From Siphlonurus alternatus (Eukaryota; Arthropoda; Insecta; Ephemeroptera; Siphlonuridae): 64,000 bases of DNA. Below are positions 57,501 to 64,000 of the stretch, piece after piece (position 1 is the first letter of the stretch; each line of letters starts with the position of its first letter). The notes under the pieces are model-generated. The model searched no databases and was not told the origin of the DNA. It saw only the letters and a program-made list of their open reading frames with translations. The stretch is taken from contig OX463785.1 of the NCBI GenBank assembly GCA_949825025.1, positions 10,417,971 to 10,481,970 of the forward strand, written 5' to 3'. The translations under genes and the position numbers were made by a program.

Positions 57501-60500
57501 CTTGCCGTAACGTCGAACCTGAAACCATGGGTTCATTGTACTTGATAAACCTTAACTTTTTTAAGCTGCTCTGATGAGCATAGACCTGGTGAATTTCCCG
57601 GAATTTCCTCAGGATACGTGGGGTTTGAAAGTGTAACGCACTCAATCTGTTGACCTCATAAAAATGCAGATTGATATTAAATTACGTATTAAAAATTAGG
57701 ATGTGTCATTCACTATGTATTATTTACATTTCTATATTAATATTATTATTTTATTTGTTATTAAATTTTTAAATAAACAAAATAGTTATTTATGTATACT
57801 AATGTTCATAAGAATTACTGCATAAATGGATAAATTATGGAAATTAATTTAAAATGTTCTTGTGATTAAAGATTTCATTCATTGTGCAGTAATTATTAAA
57901 ATATTGAAAGTATGATTATATTGATTATAATATCAAATCATGGATTTTCCATACTTTAAAAATGTTTATAATGTACATAAGGTCGATTGGCAGTAGAAAG
58001 TGTATTCCAGGTGAACTCTGGAGAGGGTTTATGAACATCCCTAATGTCTTTACCTGTGGTTATCCATTTACCATGTTTTTATACACTTACCCTGGTAGCC
58101 TCGTTCACTTGTTTGACGAGCCACGCGAAGAGCCGCGAGTACAGAGCCCTGCAGAGTGTGTCCCTCGCGGCCGTGGCCTCCGCCGCGCTCAGGTCTGCTA
58201 CCACCAGCTCGCCTCCCGCCCCCGCACCGCCCCCACGGCCCCCAGACCCTCCCCGCTCATCACTCATCGCCAGACGAGCAGCCAGGGCCGAGTGCAGCGC
58301 CGCAGTGCCATGTTGGAGAAGCTCGCAAACCTCGTACACTTCTGTGGAACAGTTGTCAAGATTATTTTCTGTTCGAGCAACTGTGAAAATTTCTTAATTA
58401 AGAATTCCATGCAATCATTTATGATCATAATATTTTCTCTGAATGCAATGTTGTTTTACCTGAATTTTCAAGACACATTTATAAAATTCTTGCTTTTTAT
58501 ATAAAAATAACAATATTATAATAATTCAATTTAAAATCGTTGCACCACTGGTCATTATTTTTAATATTTTTTCACTGTCTCATGATACGTCCCATGAAAA
58601 ACATAATCAATAACTAACAATAACCTATATTCTAACATTCACCAACATCTAATTTTATTCTTAATATTATAATTATGTATATAATGATATAATGTTGTAT
58701 ATTTGTTGTTTCTGCTCAGTAAAATTATTATTATTAAACAAGTTGTAATCAGACTCACCCCTGCTTTGCGATGATGACAAAGAAGGTCTGGAGGCGGAAG
58801 GCACAAAGGCGGGGGGCGTGCCGGCCGTGGACGAGGCGGGACATCCCCCGGACTTGCCGCCCCCGCGCGAGGAGCAGCCCCCTGAAGGGTTGGCCGGCGA
58901 GTCGAGCACGGAGGGACCGGTGAGGATTGTGCGTTGAGTGAGCGCCGAGGTGAGCTCTGCAGCGTCCGTGCCGAGCAGCGCGCATACCTCGAACATTTCT
59001 GTGGAGCAAGAGTTGGGAGGTGAGGAATTATGTCATTTAATAGAATCTTGTACTCATCAATATTTTTAAACTAGGACATTGTAAGAAATATTTTCATAAT
59101 TTGATCGTGATTTAATTTGAAACAAACATGGAGGCAGAAGAATTTATTGTAATTTTACTTTTTCTACCATAACCTTTTTTCAAATAAATTTTAAACTATG
59201 AAATTATTTTATAAACAGTAAATTTTCAAATTAATTATATCAATATTTTTAAAATATTCTTTTATTTCAATAAATAATGTAAACTTAAAAAACATTAAAC
59301 TTTATTAATATTGCAAAATAATATTACTTAATTTTTTAAAAAAACTTAATTTTAAACCCGGTATCACACGATTTAACTTTTGTATCTACTGCATACAATT
59401 TTTTCCTTACAAGAAACATGAACTCCATCTGTTTGTGTGGAGATGAAATTTTCTTGTAAGGAAAAAATTGTACCGTGTAATATCGGCTTTACTTAATAAC
59501 AGTAAATTCATTAAATATTATTTAGATGATAACTCCCTTATCCTGAAAGTCGAACGAAACTGTAAGCGATGCGTGATAATTTTATATTTACATTTTAATT
59601 AAAAATGGTAATATTAAATAAATTAATATACAAATTTCTTTACTATTTTACTCTTTTGATTGAGTCAGTAAAGAAATCTCGTACAGGAACCATCACAAAC
59701 ATTGCATCAAGTATGTATCGAGGTAGGAAGAAAACAACAGCAACTAATTTTCTATTTTAGAACTCAAAAAAGGAATGATGGAATTCTGTCCTTTATTAGA
59801 GTATTTAATGGAAGACATGAATTTTTTTTATTTCATATTTGGACAGAAGACCTTGGGTTTTTTTTTTTTCAAAAAATTTTGAAAACCTTCAAAATCAAGA
59901 TGCTGTGACGTCATAGTCATGCAACAACTTTCCCTATGACTTGCGTGTTAATATATCTGCATGACTATGACGTCACAGCGTTTTTGCAACCCTATTTTAA
60001 GGGTGTTAGTAGGATTAAAAAATATTGACTCGAGGCCCTTTTTCCAAATTTGCAATAAAAATGGATAAGGGTTGTCCATTGTTACCGTAGTCATTGGTGA
60101 GCGTGCACCCCTCGGTTCCATCGATGTTGCTGGCGGGGGAGAAGCCGATGTTGCCGAGCTTGAGCACCGAGGCCACTACCTTGAAGACCTGCACCACGTC
60201 CTCGGAGCCGAACCCCAGCGTCTCCAGCGCTTTCTGTTACAAAATGGTGCGTTCGTTAGCTTCCGGTTAGGGTACAAGCTAAACTTCTCATCAAACATGC
60301 CGCCAGCCTATGAAGTAGCGTAAAATCAAGCGACGTTGCCAAATAGTGCAGCACCGCTGTTGTTCGACTGCAGATGTGTCACCAAAATGGCAACGTCGCA
60401 CAATTTCCATTGGCTCGCGGCATCGTTTGATGAAAAGGATAGCTTGGCCTCCAGTGGACCAGCAACTCTCTGATCAAGTCAGCGTGGGGTGTTATTTTAG

Positions 60501-63500
60501 AAGGTATGACCAAATGAAATATTTACATTTGATCAAATTCTTGTGACCAGCATCAGCATTATATACACAACTATTAAATAATTATTATAAAAATATATTA
60601 GAGTACATTGCATTTTCAGATTATGTGGAAGATGTATTTCAAATTTCCAAACAATAAAATAATTTTTCTTTTCACAGTGTATATAGATATCTTTGAATTA
60701 GATTTAAAAATGTTATGGAAATAATTTTAATATGGTAAAAAAAAAATATTGATGAGTAGAATATTATAGTAAGAAATAATTATATATACATAATTTTATA
60801 CAATAATTTTTATGGCCCTTACAAAATTAAAAAAAGTCTATTAAAATGGTAATAAAAATATACATTAATTAAAAATCTATACATAATTTTCTGTGAAGAG
60901 CTTTCTTTATGTGCTCAAACGGGTGTAAGACCCATCCGAAGTTAATATATTATGAGGTTACCCATCCTTTTATAAAGTTAGCCTCTCTTGGGTTCAATAA
61001 ATCAATTGACCTCTCTAGCGGTGAATTACCCATTCAACTTACTTTTCGACCTTAAAATGGGGGCAACAACTCACCTAAATTGATTTAATAACTTTACCTA
61101 TGGGGACTGACTTACGGTTGATCCAGCCACGTTCAATTTGACCTCTCTAGAGGTAAATGACTCCTTGACCTCTCTAAAGGTCAATGACCCACCCACCTTT
61201 GTGACCTGGAAGTCCCTTCTGTCGTCAATGGTCTCCATGCTGAGCGGTCTGCTTGGCCTCAGGAAAGAGTAGTTGTCGATGTTACGGTGGAGCTTCAGAG
61301 ATTCTGTGGGAGCGATACCATTTAACCATTAGCGATTAAATATCAAGGTGAGGGTAATCACGATTTGCTGCTTTGCATGTAATATTGATTTTAAGTGTTT
61401 TATGATTTTCTCGCTTTAGTTTACAAATTAAATTGAAGCTAGAGCATCTTTTATGTTTTTGATTTATGTACAGCAGTCACGCTAATTTAATTATATACCT
61501 TGTACATCAAATAACAAAACCAAAAACGAGTGGAGGATGATCGTAATCGTAGTAAAGTGCCTTAAAGACAGTAAATTTATTTATTTACTTACTGTATAAA
61601 AAAATAATAATTTCGAAGTATTAAACGTAGTATTTTTAAAATTAATATTGCGTAATAAATTATAAAACAAATAATATTTTTAAATTTTTAAACAAAAAAT
61701 TTTGTATATTAAAATACTTATAGATTTTAACTAAAAAATTATGACAAATTTGTAATATTTTTTTAATTAATTAAAATATTTGTTTATTTTGAATCTAAAT
61801 TATGAACATGATTAAAAAATAAATATGATTATTAACCACGTTAAATCTATTGTCCACTAGACTCGTAATAAGATCTGTAGTTTATCGTAGTATATAATTA
61901 CACTAATTGACATTGGCTTCATAATCTAAAACAATATACAACGAGGCATAAGACTGATTCATTACCTCAGCTATAGTTATTATGAAGATCAATAAAAAGA
62001 TACAGTTTTGGTCGCTATGATTAGAGCATAATGATTTGGCATAACATGAATCAGCGAAGTCATCAATATCCGCTATCAGAACCACTCTTCAGTACGATTA
62101 CTGTACTAAATAATATATGTAATCTCAGTTACTTACTATAAGTCAAAGAATATTTTTGTACGGCAGAATCGAATAAAATAAATTTTAAACACACAAGAAT
62201 GTTCTAAAACTTAATCGCTTATGGTTTTAGCAAATTCAAACTGGCAATTTCCTACAACAGCTCTATTTCCGGTGTCCGTCCATAAGGCCAATGTTAAATT
62301 TTTAACTCAGTTTTATAACACTATTCAGACAGATTCACTTTAAAATTTGTATGCCAGTTATTGATGTCGAATTCAAAGTCCCCTGCAAGTTGACTTTAGG
62401 CGCAACGATTGCGAGATCTCAATCTACTGAGATTAAATTAACGATTGACCTCAGTTACAAACCGGAAACGGGAAATTTCTTTCGAACGGAATCAAATGAA
62501 ATAAATTTTAAAAACTATTGCTGATGTCGATTCTAAGTCCCCTGCAAGTCTTGTTGAATATCGGCACAACGATTGCGAGATCTTAATAAACTAAGATTCA
62601 ATTAATTGGAATTCTTTGGATGGACTCACTTAGCAGGTGGATGTCTGCGCCCGTCAGCAGTTGATAGAAGATGTGGAAGTTCCTCTCTCCCGGAGCTTGT
62701 CGAGTTACCCTTGACTGGAACAGGGACATTTGTAAGACTCATGCCACATATGATTAACCTGTTACATTTTTAATTAATAGAGCATTCATTTTGTTATCAT
62801 TGCATGAGCAATATGTAATAATATATAAAATTATATAATTTAGTCAAAATTCTAAAATAAAAGCCCTGGGAGCAAATGAAAAAGATTGCTGAGCAGTCCA
62901 TTCACCCAAAAATATAACACAGAATATATTCTGATATTTTTAAAATTTCCGTCATTCCTAAGTTTGCTTTGAAACGATACTTATAGCGGCCTTGTATTTA
63001 CAGTATTATGAAGGTGTGGTTGATTGGGAAGTCTCTTGCTAATTACTAATAAACCATGATCCAGTGCAAGCATAATTACATATAACTATATAAACTGCAT
63101 CTAGTACATGGTTATAAATTTGTCAATTTGAAGAAAATTATACATTATACATTTCTACTTGCAATTGTCAACTTGAGTCAGAGACAAGTGCTGTTATAAC
63201 TTCATATTTATTTGAGAATATCTTATGATTTATAAAAACTAGAAAGAAATTATATTTTATGATATTTTTTATAATAATACAATAAGAAAATAAAAGTATT
63301 AAGTATGTTAATTAAACTTACCTTTTCCAATAAGTCTGCAAAAAAAAAAAAAATAAATTATTAATTCAAATAAAAAATATATATTTTTATAATATTAGAT
63401 TACATATGTTAAACAATTTTTTTTTGTTTTATTGTCATAAAATAATGACCTTTTACCTAATAGATTCGCTAAACATGAGTTTTTTAAATTTAATTTTGTT

Positions 63501-63802
63501 TTTATAAAATTACCAATATCTGTTATATTCCAAGTCTGTATTACACGATACAGTTTTGCATGATTCTTTCCTTAAAATAAAATAAAATAAATAAAATTTC
63601 TTCATAGAAATAATAGGAGAGGGAGTTTTCTTGTAACGAACAATTGTATGCAAAATTGTATCAGGGCCATTCAGGCTTAGTACATTCGGTCCCTGAATAA
63701 AATAATGTTAAATTAACCCTCAAAGTTCAAGTACTTACAGCTGGTGACAGAACCTCCCAATGGATCTCCCTTGAAGTCGAATTCAACGTCTAAATATTTG
63801 CC
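42542..63802 (-). CDS. Myo95E: Unconventional class I myosin heavy chain (MYO1A/B - Myo95E type), partial: motor after switch I, neck and TH1 tail
   Basis: Coding exons on the minus strand, 5' to 3': 63802-63739, 63335-63322, 62714-62630, 61303-61197, 60233-60086, 58998-58759 (probable cassette), 58341-58091, 57518-57285, 56404-56193, 55140-55004, 54051-53862, 53012-52796, 51067-50888, 49847-49782, 48793-48707, 47617-47486, 46095-45989, 45245-45110, 44526-44374, 43775-43522, 42665-42542. They total 3138 nt in one frame, ending TGA 42544-42542. Motor motifs in order: [48 protein letters not shown], a TEDS-site Glu, [18 protein letters not shown] (switch II and relay), [22 protein letters not shown], converter [10 protein letters not shown] and FGRTKLFIR. 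An IQ neck ([27 protein letters not shown]) and a TH1 tail ending [11 protein letters not shown] follow. This is an actin-based motor linking membranes to cortical actin; IQ motifs bind calmodulin-type light chains. P-loop and switch I lie right of the window. Neck and tail wording resemble MYO1A/B rather than MYO1C/D. Confidence 0.93.
43522..43775 (-). CDS. TH1-tail exon of myosin with Cys/Gly-rich insert and internal acceptor
   Basis: From the outer acceptor (tttgtctttag, exon from 43775) the exon adds 42 codons: [20 protein letters not shown], a Gly/Ser/Pro stretch, and [12 protein letters not shown]. The conserved [20 protein letters not shown] follows. An internal in-frame acceptor (tctgttccag, exon from 43649) removes the whole insert. 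The insert holds five cysteines and sits in the middle of the lipid-binding TH1 domain. The preceding exon (44526-44374) also has a second in-frame donor 9 nt earlier (44383). Confidence 0.78.
44788..44990. mobile_element. Foldback element of the GCGATG/gcaagtgcgcc family
   Basis: gcgcacttgcttcaatatca at the left and aatattaaagcaagtgcgcc at the right mirror each other. ggcgataaaatcactactcg mirrors gcgattttctatcgcc. The right end catcgctccatgaaa is shared with 35161-35375. Confidence 0.75.
45684..45838. mobile_element. Hairpin MITE, CGATTCACGAAG termini
   Basis: gtacgattcacgaagcagtt / aactgcttcgtgaatcgcgc. The interior is mirrored through ataaccacgtttagcttaac / gttaagctaaacgtggtt. Confidence 0.85.
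46128..46303. mobile_element. Foldback element, TTCCGG family, beside a splice acceptor
   Basis: cattccttccggaagtagcc / gactacttccgaagggaata. Its left end lies about 30 nt upstream (minus strand) of the acceptor of myosin exon 46095-45989. Confidence 0.75.
46345..46503. mobile_element. Second TTCCGG-family element in tandem
   Basis: attacttccggaagtgcgtg / ggctacttccggagggaata, separated from the previous copy by about 40 nt containing an aatttgact stretch that also flanks the outer ends. Confidence 0.75.
47712..47845. mobile_element. Hairpin MITE, GGGCGATTCACAAAG termini
   Basis: tgggcgattcacaaagagag / ctctttcgtgaatcgccccc, with ttatccaggtttctcactaa mirrored by tagtgagaaagcc...ctggataa. Confidence 0.85.
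47890..48200. mobile_element. Family A foldback element (worn)
   Basis: aatggacaactttctcg at the left, attgcataaa and cagggtaccaaattgtgcta mirrored by ataatttggtgtactttatt and catttctgcaataaaatg. Confidence 0.6.
48428..48590 (+). repeat. SINE 3'-domain fragment with A-run
   Basis: gatgtccgtcctgactgagg, then a ggttccctcagtatc-like part and caggccgtgaccaccattct, ending in a run of A at about 48578. Near-copy of 419-575. Confidence 0.65.
49481..49631. mobile_element. Hairpin MITE, GGGGCATTCACAAAG termini
   Basis: aggggcattcacaaagtctt / ggctttgtgaatgcccctta. Internal aaggccacatttaagactca mirrors gagccttaaatgtggcctt. Confidence 0.85.
49782..49847 (-). CDS. Small phase-0 neck exon of the myosin gene
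   Basis: 66 nt, acceptor ttacttttag, donor GTG/gtatgt, encoding [22 protein letters not shown]. It inserts 22 residues between two IQ-bearing exons without changing frame. It has no clear IQ consensus. It may be an optional cassette, given that the vertebrate MYO1B neck is alternatively spliced. Confidence 0.65.
50888..51067 (-). CDS. Myosin neck exon with first IQ motif and two in-frame acceptors
   Basis: Encodes [10 protein letters not shown], then [20 protein letters not shown], then the IQ-containing [20 protein letters not shown] and [10 protein letters not shown]. The outer acceptor (ttaatgcag, exon from 51067) gives the full exon. An inner acceptor (taccggcag, exon from 51037) drops exactly ten codons and gives [13 protein letters not shown], the same spacing as the canonical class I lever-arm start. 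Both are in frame. Confidence 0.8.
51085..51512. mobile_element. GGGCTAATC-type foldback element interrupted by another element
   Basis: Left gggctaatcttctatt and ccttccggcttatggaggtt match the nested element in 38126-38748; right caatagaggattagtcctgc. The interruption 51171-51354 has gcaggcgtggatccac / ggatcagcgcctgc ends and poly-C/poly-A tracts. Confidence 0.65.
51536..51893. mobile_element. Near-perfect foldback element with TTAAGGGTAAGG ends
   Basis: tttaagggtaaggtaacacc at the left and ggcgttaccttacccttaag at the right. Long arms are mirrored through aactagatcgaatttgtat. Same termini as 3042-3438. Confidence 0.85.
54100..54226. mobile_element. Small foldback element, CGTTGCCTTGG ends
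   Basis: cgttgccttggaaaatgtcc / ggaaattttccaaggcaacg, with a tgttttattcttacgg centre shared with 55372-55502. Confidence 0.7.
55160..55338. mobile_element. Foldback element, TTTCCATGGAGCGATG family, close to a myosin acceptor
   Basis: aaggtgtatttccatggagc / ctccatggaaatgcaccttt, with gcttcaatattgtatggcgg inside. It begins about 20 nt upstream (minus strand) of the acceptor of exon 55140-55004. Confidence 0.75.
55372..55502. mobile_element. Small foldback element related to 54100-54226
   Basis: aggtacactcgtcgctttaa / gatatttatatgagtgtact, with gtgttattcttatgggg in the centre. Confidence 0.5.
57966..58045. repeat. Diverged copy of the 29262-29385 repeat arm
   Basis: tgtacataaggtcgattggc, gtagaaagtgtattcc, agggtttatgaacatcccta. 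It lies about 45 nt from the donor of myosin exon 58341-58091. Confidence 0.55.
58091..58341 (-). CDS. Myosin exon with Gly-rich actin-binding loop and TEDS-site glutamate
   Basis: Encodes [20 protein letters not shown], a Gly-rich loop ([20 protein letters not shown]), then [20 protein letters not shown] and [14 protein letters not shown]. The loop occupies the actin-binding 'cardiomyopathy loop' position and is longer and far more Gly-rich than in typical class I myosins. Counting 16 residues back from the DALAK-equivalent Asp (DTLCR) gives Glu, so the TEDS site is acidic, as in MYO1A/B, and not a regulated Ser/Thr. Confidence 0.85.
58759..58998 (-). CDS. Symmetric 240-nt cassette exon in the myosin motor domain
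   Basis: Acceptor tgctccacag, donor AGGG/gtgagt, phase 1 at both ends and exactly 80 codons, so including or skipping it preserves frame. It opens with [20 protein letters not shown], paralogous to the start of the next exon ([20 protein letters not shown]). It then continues into a Gly/Ser/Pro/Ala-rich low-complexity tail ([20 protein letters not shown] and [13 protein letters not shown]) instead of the remaining motor helix. Ordinary class I myosins have only one such segment. Probably a duplicated exon turned into an optional insert, or a decaying duplicate. High GC and an open frame support coding use. Confidence 0.65.
59356..59490. mobile_element. Small foldback element, TATCACACGAT type
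   Basis: tgcatacaattttttcctta mirrored by aaggaaaaaattgtacc, with cccggtatcacacg at the left and cgtgtaatatcggc at the right. Related to 63530-63672. Confidence 0.6.
59815..60081. mobile_element. Foldback element flush with a myosin splice donor
   Basis: Inner tgacgtcatagtcatgcaac / gcatgactatgacgtcac mirrored; right end caataaaaatggataagg and gttgtccatt. The last bases (ccatt) are followed directly by gttac, the complement of the donor GTAAC of exon 60233-60086. Confidence 0.6.
60281..60455. mobile_element. Foldback element
   Basis: ctcatcaaacatgccgccag mirrored by cgcggcatcgtttgatga; gcgacgttgcca mirrored by tggcaacgtcgc. Upstream of a myosin acceptor (60234) by about 45 nt. Confidence 0.7.
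61010..61190. repeat. Direct repeats GACCTCTCTAGAGGT beside a myosin donor
   Basis: gacctctctagcggtgaatt (about 61010), gacctctctagaggtaaatg (about 61139) and gacctctctaaaggtcaatg (about 61168), ending a few bases from the donor of exon 61303-61197. Confidence 0.6.
62363..62606. repeat. Direct repeat pair, about 160-bp spacing
   Basis: gatgtcgaattcaaagtccc plus ctgcaagtt at 62363, and gatgtcgattctaagtcccc plus tgcaagt at 62523. Both are followed by caacgattgcgagatct-aa and a gattnaatta stretch. It ends about 25 nt from the donor of myosin exon 62714-62630. Confidence 0.65.
63322..63335 (-). CDS. 14-nt micro-exon of the myosin gene
   Basis: Between acceptor ttttttgcag and donor gtaagt the 14 bases give AC-TTA-TTG-GAA-AAG. 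Joined to the phase-1 end of exon 63802-63739 (AGC T) and the phase-0 start of 62714-62630 (TCAAGG...), they yield S-Y-L-L-E-K-S-R-V. This is the invariant class I myosin motif just after switch I. Skipping it would shift the frame, so it must be constitutive. Confidence 0.88.
63530..63672. mobile_element. Small foldback element, TATTACACGATACAG type
   Basis: acgatacagttttgcatgat / atgcaaaattgtatcagg mirror each other around an A-rich centre. Related to 59356-59490. Confidence 0.55.
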
Positions 63803-64000
63803 CTGAAACATCGAGAAGTTGTAACATATTATAATTCGAATTATTTTACCATATTAAGTAATATAGGAGTTCGTGTACAAAGAAAATGTAAAAGCAATTT
63901 CTTTCAGAGTCCATTTTGAGTGCACAGGTATCTTTACATTTTAAATACGTATATCTAATTTTAAATTTGACGTGAGACAAATTATTCAACTGAGATTTTG

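Noticed and set aside
57962..58504. 180-codon plus-strand ORF
   Set aside because: Mostly the reverse complement of the GC-rich myosin exon 58341-58091; Arg/Pro-rich with no family resemblance.

Overview
This is a eukaryotic, almost certainly arthropod (probably insect) genomic window. Compact GC-rich exons of about 60-270 nt with canonical GT-AG borders sit in very AT-rich introns and intergenic DNA crowded with short foldback elements and SINE fragments. No prokaryotic features are present. A corticotropin-releasing-factor-binding protein, SV2-like transporters with insect-style N-termini and a Myo95E/MYO1B-type myosin fit an insect that has kept CRF-BP; I cannot name the species.

Layout. 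(1) About 1-6 kb, + strand: the last three coding exons of a CRF-binding protein (CRHBP) gene whose 5' part lies outside the window. (2) 6.6-17.5 kb, - strand: a complete SV2-like major facilitator transporter of 12 coding exons, 1641 nt with stop, 546 aa. It is tail-to-tail with CRHBP. (3) 17.5-21.0 kb: intergenic, with foldback elements, one of them split by a tRNA-derived SINE. (4) 21.0-36.6 kb, - strand: a second complete SV2-like paralog of 11 coding exons, 1722 nt with stop, 573 aa. Its long introns carry a LINE 3' remnant, a 650-bp foldback repeat and a hammerhead-ribozyme-like core. (5) 36.6-42.4 kb: intergenic, AT-rich, with nested foldback elements. (6) 42.4-64 kb, - strand: a class I myosin from just after switch I to the stop (21 coding exons, 1045 codons plus stop if every candidate exon is included). 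The P-loop, switch I and N-terminus lie beyond the right edge.

The two transporters are a head-to-tail tandem duplication. Four exons keep identical lengths (162, 163, 160, 128 nt) and phases, while the middle of the gene has different intron positions. All three proteins have plausible neuronal, secretory or membrane-cortex roles, but the sequence does not show that they work together.

Most notable: the myosin contains several in-frame, phase-compatible optional or insertion segments. These are an 80-codon cassette whose start is paralogous to the next exon, a 14-nt micro-exon completing the YLLEKSRV motif, a 42-codon Cys/Gly-rich insert in the tail with its own alternative acceptor, and a 10-codon alternative acceptor in the neck. 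Several splice junctions carry degenerate tandem duplications or lie within a few to about 30 bases of foldback elements.

Exon joins were checked by phase and by residue alignment to remembered family motifs, not by transcript evidence. Boundaries of repeats are approximate.
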